Source: Rhodocyclaceae bacterium
GTDB lineage: Bacteria; Pseudomonadota; Gammaproteobacteria; Burkholderiales; Rhodocyclaceae
Assembly (NCBI GenBank): GCA_016702335.1
Contig: JADJEF010000018.1
Span: 620,001 to 684,000, forward strand
Length of the DNA: 64,000 nt
Reading direction: 5' to 3'
In this document: positions 25,702 through 34,185 of the stretch, in pieces
Position numbering within the stretch: position 1 is the stretch's first letter
How the letters are laid out: each line of letters begins with the position of its first letter
Program-made: the position numbers and the translations under genes
The notes under the pieces: generated by a model
Told to the model about the DNA's origin: nothing
Database searches by the model: none
The model's input: only the letters and a program-made list of their open reading frames with translations

Positions 25702-26976
25702 ATGCTGATCGAAGTCAAAGTACCCCAGTTGTCCGAGTCGGTTGCCGAAGCAACCCTTTCCCAATGGCACATCAAGGAAGGCGATGCTGTCACGCGCGAC
25801 CAGAACCTGATTGACATCGAAACTGATAAGGTAGTTCTCGAACTGCCCGCCCCGGATTCGGGTGTAATCGTCAAGATCGTGAAGACGAACGGAGACATGG
25901 TAGTTTCAGGTGAGGTCATTGCGCACCTGGATACCGATGCCAAAGCCGTGGCCGGTGCCGCCAAACCGGCCGCTGCGGCGCCAGCACCTGCCGCCACGCC
26001 GGCGGCTGCCAGCGCCGCACCCGCCGCCGTGGCCATGCCTGCCGCACGCAAGATGATGGACGAGAAGGGCATGTCAGCGGCTGACGTAACGGGCACTGGT
26101 CGTGGCGGACGAATCCTCAAGGAAGATGTCGCTGGCACCGGCGCAACCTCAGTCGCACCTGCAGCCAAGCCTGCTGCGGCACCCGCACAGCCCGTAAGCG
26201 CCGTCTCACCAGCGCCGACTTCCCGAAACCTGCTGCCCCAGCCCAATGTGGTCAGTGCCGACGCCATCATCGCCGATCGCCCCGAGCAGCGCGTGCCGAT
26301 GACCCGCTTGCGCGCGCGCGTGGCCGAACGTCTGCTGCAATCGCAGGCAACCAACGCCATTCTGACTACCTTCAACGAGGTCAATATGGCCCCGGTGATG
26401 GACCTGCGGAACAAATACAAGGATAAGTTCGAGAAGGAGCATGGTGCCAAGCTGGGCTTCATGTCGTTCTTCGTCAAAGCCGCGGTGGCGGCACTGAAAA
26501 AGTATCCGGTTCTCAATGCCTCTGTCGATGGCAATGACATTGTGTACCACGGTTATTTCGACATCGGAATTGCGGTGGGCAGCCCGCGCGGGCTGGTGGT
26601 CCCCATCCTGCGCGATGCCGACCAGATGACGCTGGCCCAGATCGAGAAGAAGATTGCCGAGTTCGGTCAGAAAGCCAAGGATGGCAAGTTGACTCTGGAA
26701 GACCTGACCGGTGGTACGTTCTCGATTTCCAACGGCGGCATTTTCGGTTCAATGATGTCGACCCCGATCATTAACCCGCCGCAGTCGGCGATCCTCGGCG
26801 TGCACGCCACCAAGGATCGCGCCGTGGTCGAGAATGGTCAAGTGGTGGTTCGCCCGATGAACTATCTGGCCATGTCTTATGACCACCGCATCATTGACGG
26901 TCGCGAGGCTGTCCTGGGCTTGGTTACGATGAAAGAGGCGCTGGAAGATCCTGCGCGTCTGTTGCTGGAACTGTGA
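25702..26976 (+). CDS. sucB: 2-oxoglutarate dehydrogenase E2 (dihydrolipoyl succinyltransferase)
   Basis: A 424-aa E2 core protein. One lipoyl domain (1-78) has the lipoylated Lys in IETDKVVLELPAP. An Ala/Pro linker follows (~80-112). The E3/E1-binding domain (~113-150) is PAARKMMDEKGMSAADVTG. A second linker (~150-195) contains AVSPAPTSRN, coded by a dispersed-repeat copy. The catalytic domain ends with the HxxxDG active site YDHRIIDGREAV. It forms the 24-mer core and passes the succinyl group to CoA. Also called odhB. Confidence 0.96.
   Translation: MLIEVKVPQLSESVAEATLSQWHIKEGDAVTRDQNLIDIETDKVVLELPAPDSGVIVKIVKTNGDMVVSGEVIAHLDTDAKAVAGAAKPAAAAPAPAATPAAASAAPAAVAMPAARKMMDEKGMSAADVTGTGRGGRILKEDVAGTGATSVAPAAKPAAAPAQPVSAVSPAPTSRNLLPQPNVVSADAIIADRPEQRVPMTRLRARVAERLLQSQATNAILTTFNEVNMAPVMDLRNKYKDKFEKEHGAKLGFMSFFVKAAVAALKKYPVLNASVDGNDIVYHGYFDIGIAVGSPRGLVVPILRDADQMTLAQIEKKIAEFGQKAKDGKLTLEDLTGGTFSISNGGIFGSMMSTPIINPPQSAILGVHATKDRAVVENGQVVVRPMNYLAMSYDHRIIDGREAVLGLVTMKEALEDPARLLLEL
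26200..26229 (+). repeat. dispersed repeat copy 5 (in sucB)
   Basis: It reads GCCGTCTCA, then the core CCAGCGCCGACTT, then CCCGAAAC. Encodes AVSPAPTSRN in the flexible linker before the E2 catalytic domain. Confidence 0.9.
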
Positions 26977-26987
26977 GGTAGGCCACT

Positions 26988-28415
26988 ATGGCAAACAAAC
27001 AATTTGACGTTGTCGTTATCGGTGCCGGCCCCGGGGGTTACATTGCCGCCATTCGGGCGGCGCAATTAGGGCTCTCGACCGCCTGTATCGAGTCTGAGTC
27101 CTATGCCGACCCCAAGGGTGAGGTTCGCCTGGGTGGCACGTGCCTCAATGTCGGCTGCATTCCGTCCAAGGCGCTTTTACGCTCTTCTGAGCTTTACGAG
27201 GAAGCACAGCACGGATTCCAGATGCACGGAATCAGCGCGGAAGGCGTGAAGATCGACGTCGCGACGATGGTCAAGCGCAAGGACAACATCGTCAATCAAC
27301 TGACCAGTGGTATCAAGGGCTTGTTCAAAAAGAACAAGGTTACCTTGCTGCCCGGACACGGGAAATTTGTCGGCCGCGACGAAGACCGCTGGGTCGTTGA
27401 TGTCAATGGAGAACAAGTCCATGCGACACACGTTATCGTCGCCACCGGCTCCACAGCACGTCATTTGCCGAACATTCCTGTTGATAACAAGGTAGTCTGC
27501 GATAACGTGGGTGCCTTGAGTTTTGAAGGCACACCCAAGCGCTTGGGCGTTATCGGCGCTGGGGTGATTGGTCTTGAGTTGGGTTCGGTCTGGAAGCGCT
27601 TGGGCTCGGAAGTGACCATTCTTGAGGCATTGCCCGATTTCCTGGCGGCTGCCGATACTGCGGTGGCAAAAGAAGCCTGGAAGGTATTCACCCAGAAGCA
27701 AGGGCTCAATATCCAGCTCGGCGTGAAGATCAACGCTGTCACACAGAGCAAGAAGGGCGTGAAGATCGAGTACGATCTGGGCGATGAATCCAAGGTGCTT
27801 GAGTGTGACAAGCTGATCGTTTCCGTGGGACGCGTGCCCAATACCCAAGGTCTCGCTGCCGATGCTGTGGGCTTGCAGATTAATGAGCGTGGCTTCATCG
27901 TGGTCGGCGAGCACTGTCAGACCAATTTGCCAAATGTCTGGGCTGTTGGCGACGTGGTGCCCGGACCCATGCTGGCACACAAGAGCATGGAAGAGGGCGT
28001 CATGGTGGCCGAATGCATAGCAGGCCAGAAAGGGCACGTCAACCTTGATACGGTGCCTTGGGTGATTTATACCCACCCTGAAATTGCTTGGGTGGGCAAG
28101 ACTGAACAGCAACTCAAGAAGGAAGGCATAGAGTATCGCGCCGGCCAGATTCCATTCGCTGCCAACGGTCGTGCGCTCGGCCAGGGCGACACCACTGGCT
28201 TTGTCAAGATGCTGGCATGTGCCAGGACTGATCGTATTCTTGGGGTTCATGTCATCGGTAACAACGCGTCAGAGTTGATTGCCGAAGCTGTGGTGGCGAT
28301 GGAGTTCAATGCGTCTTCGGAGGACATCGCACGTATCTGCCACGCTCACCCGACGCTGTCGGAGACGATGCACGAAGCCTCACTGGCGGTCGATAAGCGT
28401 CCGCTCCATTTCTGA
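26988..28415 (+). CDS. lpdA: dihydrolipoyl dehydrogenase (E3)
   Basis: A 475-aa FAD flavoprotein that reoxidises dihydrolipoyl groups with NAD+. Visible: FAD motif VVIGAGPGGYIAAIRAAQLG, redox disulfide GGTCLNVGCIPSKALL, NAD motif GVIGAGVIGLELGSVW and the C-terminal catalytic His in CHAHPTLSE. It lies 11 bp after sucB, so it serves the 2-oxoglutarate complex. A terminator follows. Confidence 0.97.
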   Translation: MANKQFDVVVIGAGPGGYIAAIRAAQLGLSTACIESESYADPKGEVRLGGTCLNVGCIPSKALLRSSELYEEAQHGFQMHGISAEGVKIDVATMVKRKDNIVNQLTSGIKGLFKKNKVTLLPGHGKFVGRDEDRWVVDVNGEQVHATHVIVATGSTARHLPNIPVDNKVVCDNVGALSFEGTPKRLGVIGAGVIGLELGSVWKRLGSEVTILEALPDFLAAADTAVAKEAWKVFTQKQGLNIQLGVKINAVTQSKKGVKIEYDLGDESKVLECDKLIVSVGRVPNTQGLAADAVGLQINERGFIVVGEHCQTNLPNVWAVGDVVPGPMLAHKSMEEGVMVAECIAGQKGHVNLDTVPWVIYTHPEIAWVGKTEQQLKKEGIEYRAGQIPFAANGRALGQGDTTGFVKMLACARTDRILGVHVIGNNASELIAEAVVAMEFNASSEDIARICHAHPTLSETMHEASLAVDKRPLHF

Positions 28416-28434
28416 TCAACCATTGCGCGAATAG

Positions 28435-28466
28435 AGCGGCCGGCAGCGTTGTCGGCCGCTTTTTTC
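28435..28466 (+). terminator. intrinsic terminator after lpdA
   Basis: Stem AGCGGCCG with CGGCCGCT, followed by six T residues. The ATG at 28471 (zapE) begins only four bases after it, so zapE translation must depend on read-through or on a later start. Confidence 0.88.
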
Positions 28467-28470
28467 TTTG

Positions 28471-29610
28471 ATGCCGCACCGAATACTCGAAGTTCCTCAA
28501 CTTGGCATGATCGATGGCTTCAATGCGGCCCTACGGGAGCGCGGCATTGTTGCCGATCACGCACAACTGGCCGCGGCGAAGCGTTTGCAGCGCTTTTACG
28601 ATGAACTCATCGCCTTTAAAGCGGCGCGCCGAACGGCCCTGAGAAAGTTGCTGGCGCGCCCGACGCTACCTCGCGGCGTCTGGTTCTGGGGTGGAGTAGG
28701 GCGCGGAAAGAGCTTTCTGATGGACTGCTTTTTTGCGGCAGTCCCCTATCGCCGCAAGCGTCGGGTGCACTTCCACGCCTTTATGCGCGAAATTCATCAG
28801 GCTTTGCAAGGCTATCGTAACGAGAGCGACCCGTTACTGCTGATCGCCCACGATATTGCCGAACAAACGCGACTGATGTGTTTCGATGAGTTTCATGTGT
28901 CAGATATTGCGGATGCCATGATTCTGGGGCGCTTGATGGAGGCGTTGTTTGCTGAGGGGGTGCTGTTCTGTATCACATCGAACTACCCACCCGATGGCCT
29001 TTATCCCAATGGGCTTCAGCGTGACCGTTTTTTGCCGACCATCGCGATGCTGAATCGGCAACTCGACGTGATCGAGATTGACGCAGGGGTGGACTACCGC
29101 CGGCGGGAACTTGCGCAGGAAGACATTTTCCTCGTCCCAACCAGCGCGGTCTCGTTGGGGAAACTTGAAGACATCTTCCGTCGTATTGCCGGCGGTGACG
29201 GGCATTCGCGCCCGATCGAACTGGTTGGCCGAGAAATTCCGGTGATTCAAAGAGCGCCGGGCGTGGTGTGGTTTGACTTCGCCACACTGTGCGGCGGGCC
29301 TCGCTCCCAAGCCGATTATCTGGGCCTTGTTCAACGCCACCACACCGTGTTTTTATCGGCGATTCCACGTTTGGGAAAAGAGAGTGCAAGTGAAGCGAGG
29401 CGGTTCACTTGGCTGATCGATATTCTGTATGATCACCGCGTGAAACTTATTGCTTGCGCAGACGTTCCCGCCGAAGAGATTTACACTGAGGGCACGCAAG
29501 CGACCGAGTTTCACCGTACCGTAAGTCGCATGATCGAGATGCGCTCGCAAGAGTATCTGGCGAGTCCGCATCGGGTTGCAGACGTCGTTTTAGAGGAAAC
29601 ATCCAACTGA
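28471..29610 (+). CDS. zapE: cell division protein ZapE (AFG1-like ATPase)
   Basis: A 379-aa P-loop ATPase of the AFG1/ZapE family. ZapE destabilises FtsZ polymers in E. coli. Walker A is GGVGRGKSFLMDCFF (~73-87) and Walker B is LMCFDEFHVSDIADAM (~132-147), both highly typical. The C-terminal TVSRMIEMRSQEYL is also conserved. The ATG at 28471 lies just past the lpd terminator with no room for an SD. ATG 28507 (MIDGFNAALRERG) matches the family N-terminus better and may be the true start. Confidence 0.88.
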   Translation: MPHRILEVPQLGMIDGFNAALRERGIVADHAQLAAAKRLQRFYDELIAFKAARRTALRKLLARPTLPRGVWFWGGVGRGKSFLMDCFFAAVPYRRKRRVHFHAFMREIHQALQGYRNESDPLLLIAHDIAEQTRLMCFDEFHVSDIADAMILGRLMEALFAEGVLFCITSNYPPDGLYPNGLQRDRFLPTIAMLNRQLDVIEIDAGVDYRRRELAQEDIFLVPTSAVSLGKLEDIFRRIAGGDGHSRPIELVGREIPVIQRAPGVVWFDFATLCGGPRSQADYLGLVQRHHTVFLSAIPRLGKESASEARRFTWLIDILYDHRVKLIACADVPAEEIYTEGTQATEFHRTVSRMIEMRSQEYLASPHRVADVVLEETSN

Positions 29611-29682
29611 AAATTGTTTGTTGCTGCCAGTGCGTGCCTTGGCCAGGCCTCGGTGACACATGAAGCAGGAGGGAGAACGCAA

Positions 29683-30219
29683 ATGCTTCATCACGGAGAG
29701 GTTGCCCCCCAGTTTTCACTGCCAGATGCCGATATGGAGTATTTCGACTTCGGGTCCATACGTGGTAAGCAACATGCCGTGGTGTTTTTCTATCCCCGAG
29801 ACAAAACGCCTCTATGCACCATTGAAGCTACTGACTTTTCCGACCATGAAAGCGATTTTGGAAAGCTAGGTTGCATTGTTGTTGGCGTTTCGCGGGACGA
29901 CTGTCTGTCACATGCCGAATTCAGGGACGAACAGGGACTATCCATTCGTTTGCTTTCTGACGAGGACGGCGAGGTTTGCCGGAAGTTTGGTGTAAGTCAG
30001 TACAAGCAATTCGACGGACACAGGAAACTCTGTGTCATTCGGTCTACATTCGTTATTGACCGGGAGGGAATCGTTCAGCACGCGCTGTACGACATCGCTC
30101 CTAAAGGACATGCCGCTGCAGTGTTCAAGCTCGTCAAAGATCTTTCATTTGCGGATAAAACCAATCATCACATCGCGCGGTCACGCGCTCACCACAAGGG
30201 TAGCCATGCAAATCGCTAG
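29683..30219 (+). CDS. bcp: thioredoxin-dependent peroxiredoxin (Bcp/PrxQ type)
   Basis: A 178-aa AhpC/TSA-family protein that reduces peroxides. The peroxidatic Cys is in FFYPRDKTPLCTIEATDF; most members have TPGCT, so the Gly-to-Leu change is unusual. A resolving Cys five residues later is absent, but other Cys residues (CIVVGVS, CRKFGVS) could serve. The start ATG 29683 has a perfect SD AGGAGGG. The C-terminus past ~165 is basic, His-rich and unlike the family, and it overlaps the slyD start by 14 bp. Confidence 0.85.
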   Translation: MLHHGEVAPQFSLPDADMEYFDFGSIRGKQHAVVFFYPRDKTPLCTIEATDFSDHESDFGKLGCIVVGVSRDDCLSHAEFRDEQGLSIRLLSDEDGEVCRKFGVSQYKQFDGHRKLCVIRSTFVIDREGIVQHALYDIAPKGHAAAVFKLVKDLSFADKTNHHIARSRAHHKGSHANR

Positions 30220-30697
30220 AAATACCGTCGTCACTCTCAACTATCGTGTCACAGACAGTGACGGCGCCACTGTCGATGAGGGCGAGAAGCCCTTGGTCTA
30301 TCTCCATGGCGGTTATGGGGGAATTTTTGACCGCCTTGAAGAAGCGCTGCAAGGGAAAGATGTTGGCGAGAAGCTGCTACTGAAGCTTGAGCCGGAAGAC
30401 GCCTTCGGGGATTACGACGCTGAGTTGGTTGAGATTGAGGACCGCAATTTATTTCCCGATGATATTTCGGTCGGGATGCAGTTTGAGCGCGGCGATGAAG
30501 ATGATCCGGAGTCGGATGGAACGTTGTTCATGATTACTGACATTGCCGACGGGAAGGTAGTCGTGGACGGCAATCATCCCTTAGCCGGAGTCTCATTGAT
30601 ATTTGACTGCACCGTCACCGCAGTGCGAGCTGCGACCGCACAGGAAGTTGAGCACGGTCATGTGCATGGTGAGGGTGGGCATCACCACATTCATTAA
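30206..30697 (+). CDS. slyD: FKBP-type peptidyl-prolyl isomerase SlyD
   Basis: A 163-aa cytoplasmic isomerase/chaperone. It has the SlyD order: split FKBP domain (GEKPLVYLHGGYGGIFDRLE), the IF flap region (~70-130), then ADGKVVVDGNHPLAGVSLIF, and a short His-rich metal-binding tail HGHVHGEGGHHHIH. SlyD also supplies nickel to hydrogenase in E. coli. ATG 30206 lies inside the end of the peroxiredoxin gene, with AAGGG as SD. Confidence 0.92.
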   Translation: MQIARNTVVTLNYRVTDSDGATVDEGEKPLVYLHGGYGGIFDRLEEALQGKDVGEKLLLKLEPEDAFGDYDAELVEIEDRNLFPDDISVGMQFERGDEDDPESDGTLFMITDIADGKVVVDGNHPLAGVSLIFDCTVTAVRAATAQEVEHGHVHGEGGHHHIH

Positions 30698-30906
30698 GGG
30701 GCATGCTGACCAAAAAGATTTGTTTCAGCGTTATCCATGTGCCGGCGAGTCGGGTGATTTACGCGTAGCACAGCGGAGGCGCTGCGCTTTATATTTTACA
30801 TAATACCAATTATGCGCATCAAAGTCTCAATAACAAACGCTACGTCACGCAATGCGAATCGATCGGTGAAGGCCAACCGACGCCCCTACAACGCGCTGCA
30901 ATCTCG

Positions 30907-31611
30907 TTACGGGCGCTCATTGTTAGTTACGGTTGTCGAAGTCGCCGGCGCACCCAGCTCCCCAGCGACAGGATCGCCTTTTACCGTCAAAAGAAAACTA
31001 GCGACCTCAACGAAACCCTTTTCAGTGGCGATTTGCGCTGCAGTTTTCTGGTCAGGGGTCGTTAGCGCGGGATCGGCCCCGTTGGCGAGCAGGAGTTTGA
31101 CTGCCTCCAAATTTCCATGTCCGGCGGCCAGCATTAACGCGGTGCGTTGGTTAGGTGCGCGCCGATTGACATCAATGGATGTTCCCAAAACATACTCGAC
31201 AATCGTCATGTGCCCGTGAAACACGGCGTAATGTAAAACACCCCATCCCGGAGGTTCCATTTCTCCTCCACCGGCATGGAGGATTTTGACCAAATCCAGT
31301 CGACCTAAATTGGCAGCCAGAAGCAAAGGCGTATCGCCGTAGCGATTGCGCCGATTCGGGCTGGCTCGGTGGTTGAGCAGCATCTCAACCGTGGCCAAAT
31401 CGCCGTTGCGAGCCGCCAAACCCAGTAGCGTTGTACCATCGCTATCGGTTGTATTTGGATCAAGTCCGCGCTGCAACAAGGCCGCTATCTCAGCCGTTCG
31501 ACCATCTCGCGCGGCCAAAATCGCCTCTTCATAGGCACCCGCGAGTACCGCTGTTGAAAAGCTAGAAATAAGTAAATAAACACAAATAAACAATGCGTTG
31601 AGGTTACTCAT
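30907..31611 (-). CDS. secreted ankyrin-repeat protein
   Basis: A 234-aa protein with a signal peptide (~1-25, LFICVYLLISSFSTAVLAGA). Five ankyrin repeats follow (~28-205), with typical GTTLLGLAARNGDLATVEML and RTALMLAAGHGNLEAVKLLL units, then a low-complexity tail. It probably acts in the periplasm as a protein-binding scaffold; the partner is unknown. Start ATG 31611 overlaps the tatD stop by 8 bp. The gene is the last of the mltG-tmk-holB-tatD operon. The 209 bp between it and slyD (convergent) show no feature I can name. Confidence 0.85.
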   Translation of the reverse strand: MSNLNALFICVYLLISSFSTAVLAGAYEEAILAARDGRTAEIAALLQRGLDPNTTDSDGTTLLGLAARNGDLATVEMLLNHRASPNRRNRYGDTPLLLAANLGRLDLVKILHAGGGEMEPPGWGVLHYAVFHGHMTIVEYVLGTSIDVNRRAPNQRTALMLAAGHGNLEAVKLLLANGADPALTTPDQKTAAQIATEKGFVEVASFLLTVKGDPVAGELGAPATSTTVTNNERP

Positions 31612-32413
31612 GAGCGGTCCTGAAGAGTCTGAAAAAATTGTCAGTGGTGGCTTTGGCGATGGCATCGAAAGGAATCTCGCGCAGACGCGCCACCTCCTCC
31701 GCCACGTGACGCACCAGTGCCGGGTGGTTTTGTTTGCCGCGAAAAGGCACCGGCGCGAGATAAGGCGAATCCGTTTCAATCAATAGCCGGTCGAGCGGAA
31801 TCTCGCGTGCAACCTCCTTGATTTCAAGCGCATTCTTAAAGGTAACGATGCCGGAAAAAGATATGTGGAAGTTCAGGTCCAGTGCTCTACGAGCCACGTC
31901 CAAGCTTTCAGTGAAACAGTGAAAGACACCACCCACCTCGCTGGCGCGCTCCTCTTCCAGCAGGCGCAGCGTGTCATCCGCCGCAGCGCGCGTGTGAATG
32001 ATCAGGGGCTTGCCGCACGCTCGGGCTGCCCGAATATGAACGCGGAAACGCTCGCGTTGCCATTCAAGATTGCCCGCGAGTCGGTAATAGTCGAGACCAG
32101 TTTCGCCAATGGCGACCACGCGCGGATGCTCGGCCAGGCGAATCAAGGTCGCTACATCTGGTTCTTCGGCACCCTCCTCTTCCGTGTCGGGATGCACACC
32201 TACTGCCGCGAAGAGTTGCTCATGCCGTGTCGCCAACGCCAGTACATCAGGAAAGCGCTCCAGAGTCACACCGGCAATCAACGCCCAGCCAACGCCATTG
32301 GCCGCCATGGCAGCGAGAATTTCAGCTTCTCGTACCGCCAGATCCGGGAAATCGATATGGCAATGCGAATCGACAAGCAAGCACGAATTCGGTTGGTATG
32401 GCACGGGGTTCAT
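31604..32413 (-). CDS. tatD: TatD family metal-dependent hydrolase
   Basis: A 269-aa TIM-barrel hydrolase (TatD/YcfH DNase family). Metal ligands are seen in LVDSHCHIDFP (HxH), AIGETGLDYYR (Glu), IIHTRAA (His), FHCFTES (His) and LLIETDSPYLAP (Asp). Start ATG 32413 overlaps the holB stop as ATGA. In many proteobacteria the order is tmk-holB-pilZ-tatD; here pilZ is absent. Confidence 0.93.
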   Translation of the reverse strand: MNPVPYQPNSCLLVDSHCHIDFPDLAVREAEILAAMAANGVGWALIAGVTLERFPDVLALATRHEQLFAAVGVHPDTEEEGAEEPDVATLIRLAEHPRVVAIGETGLDYYRLAGNLEWQRERFRVHIRAARACGKPLIIHTRAAADDTLRLLEEERASEVGGVFHCFTESLDVARRALDLNFHISFSGIVTFKNALEIKEVAREIPLDRLLIETDSPYLAPVPFRGKQNHPALVRHVAEEVARLREIPFDAIAKATTDNFFRLFRTAHE

Positions 32414-33510
32414 CGCTTGCCCGGCGCGGGAGTGTCCGCTGGAGCGACAGCCCGAACCAACTGCGTCGCAAAATCCTCAAGAAACAATAACTGATTAAGC
32501 GGATGATTGGCGGAGCGTCGGAAGCGTAGTAGCTCACGCCACCCGCGCGTTAATCCAGACAGCGGCGCACTCGCTCCTGAGGCGGAACCGGCCCATGCCG
32601 TGTGATAGTGCATTTCGCCCACAGCATGCCGTTGAGCCAGATCAAACACCCAGCGCTGCGTTGCCTCGACCAGTAGTTCTAGCGACAGCGTGGCTTCCTT
32701 TTTTAAAAGGGCGTCCCATTGGGTCGCAAGCGCTAACGGGTCGGCCGAAGAAGACCGGAGCAGTGCAAAAAGAGAATCAATGACCGACTCCATGGCCGGC
32801 AGCAGCTTGCTGTGCTGCCACTCCAATACCGTTGCGGGGGCACCATTGACGACATCCAGGAACCGCGCGCCGCGCGTATCGCTACCCACATTGCGCAGCC
32901 ACGCTTCGGCATCAGCACGCGACGGGCGGGAAAACTCCAGCGACCGACAGCGGCTTCTCAAGGTAGGAAGTAATGCCCGTGATTTACAGGATACCAATAT
33001 AAAATAGACACTTGCCGGCGGTTCTTCAAGTATTTTAAGCAGTGCATTGGCCGCATGAACATTCATGGCTTCAGCCGGATCAATGATGACAACCCGTCGT
33101 CCGTGACGATGACTGCCGACAAAAACAAAATCTTCCAGCGCTCGAATGGCACCGATCTTGATTGCTGACGAAAGCTTTTTGCCTTTACCCGGCACCGCTG
33201 TGGCCTTCTCTTCGGCCTCGTCGTCACCCTCCCCTGCATCTTCAGGTTGCACTGCACGAAAGTCGGGATGAGACTCGGTCGACAACCAATGGCATGAAGG
33301 GCAACTTCCACATGCGTGAGGTCTCCCGGCCGAACTTGCCGATGCCGCGCGTGGCGCTTCACACAATAGCAGTGCCGCCAACTGATCGGCGAATTCGCGC
33401 TGCCCCAGGCCTTTGCCTCCGATCAGCAATGTCGCATGACCCAGACGCCCGATTCCGTTACCGAGCAGCGCGCGCCACTGATTCGAGTGCCAGTCCATAT
33501 AACTAATCAT
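32410..33510 (-). CDS. holB: DNA polymerase III subunit delta prime
   Basis: A 366-aa clamp-loader subunit (AAA+ without ATPase). The zinc module is CGSCPSC with a preceding Cys (HACGSCPSCHW); the degenerate P-loop is GGKGLGQREF; the SRC motif appears as LPTLRSRCRSLEF. NALLKILEEPPASVYFILV is highly typical. An acidic/Lys insert (~90-110) is specific to this protein. Start ATG 33510 or ATG 33498 (MDWHSNQW); neither has a clear SD. Lies between tmk and tatD. Confidence 0.92.
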   Translation of the reverse strand: MISYMDWHSNQWRALLGNGIGRLGHATLLIGGKGLGQREFADQLAALLLCEAPRAASASSAGRPHACGSCPSCHWLSTESHPDFRAVQPEDAGEGDDEAEEKATAVPGKGKKLSSAIKIGAIRALEDFVFVGSHRHGRRVVIIDPAEAMNVHAANALLKILEEPPASVYFILVSCKSRALLPTLRSRCRSLEFSRPSRADAEAWLRNVGSDTRGARFLDVVNGAPATVLEWQHSKLLPAMESVIDSLFALLRSSSADPLALATQWDALLKKEATLSLELLVEATQRWVFDLAQRHAVGEMHYHTAWAGSASGASAPLSGLTRGWRELLRFRRSANHPLNQLLFLEDFATQLVRAVAPADTPAPGKR

Positions 33511-33516
33511 ATTTAT

Positions 33517-34164
33517 TCAATGTATTAAATACACTTTATCAACTAGTGCTTTAACTTCTGTTGCGATCTTTTCCGGTGACTGGGTAGCATTGATCACCTT
33601 CACACGTAGTGGTTCATTCGCAGCAATTGCCAAATAGGCCTGCCGGACGCGCTGGAAAAACTCGTTTTGCTCTTGCTCGAAACGATCGGGATTGGTCGTG
33701 CCCGAGCGCACCCGTGCCTGGGCAAGTTCGACCGGAGCATCAAAAACAAGGGTCAGATCAGGGCGGAGGTCGCCTTGTACCCAGGTCGCCAATTGCTGCA
33801 ATTTGGTCAGTGGCAGACCCCGCCCGCCGCCTTGATAGGCCACCGAGGCGTCGGTAAAGCGATCGCAGACCACCCAGTCACCGCGCATCAACGCCGGTTC
33901 GATCACCTGCGCGATATGCTCTCGGCGTGCAGCAAACATAAGTAGTGCCTCGGTTTCCAGGTGCATGGAGTCGCCCAGCAACAGGGTGCGTAATTTCTCA
34001 CCGAGGGGCGTCCCACCTGGCTCGCGACTGGCAACCACCGTTACACCCTTGTCACGTAGGTAATCAATCAGGCGCGCATGCTGCGTGCTCTTTCCGGCAC
34101 CGTCAATACCTTCAAAGGTGATAAAACGACCACGAGGCGAAGGTGCAGGCGAGGGGGCGGACAT
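33517..34164 (-). CDS. tmk: thymidylate kinase
   Basis: A 215-aa dTMP kinase. Visible: P-loop FITFEGIDGAGKST, the DR(Y/F) motif CDRFTDASVAYQGGGRG and the LID arginines RSGTTNPDRFE. It makes dTDP for DNA synthesis. Start ATG 34164; an upstream TTG is less likely. It has a short Pro-rich N-terminus (SAPSPAPSPRG) before the domain. Lies 21 bp after mltG. Confidence 0.95.
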   Translation of the reverse strand: MSAPSPAPSPRGRFITFEGIDGAGKSTQHARLIDYLRDKGVTVVASREPGGTPLGEKLRTLLLGDSMHLETEALLMFAARREHIAQVIEPALMRGDWVVCDRFTDASVAYQGGGRGLPLTKLQQLATWVQGDLRPDLTLVFDAPVELAQARVRSGTTNPDRFEQEQNEFFQRVRQAYLAIAANEPLRVKVINATQSPEKIATEVKALVDKVYLIH

Positions 34165-34185
34165 AGGCAAGTAAGCTCAATAAAA

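Noticed and set aside
27177..28250. A 357-codon minus-strand open frame inside lpdA
   Set aside because: Shadow of a conserved enzyme gene; no motifs of its own.
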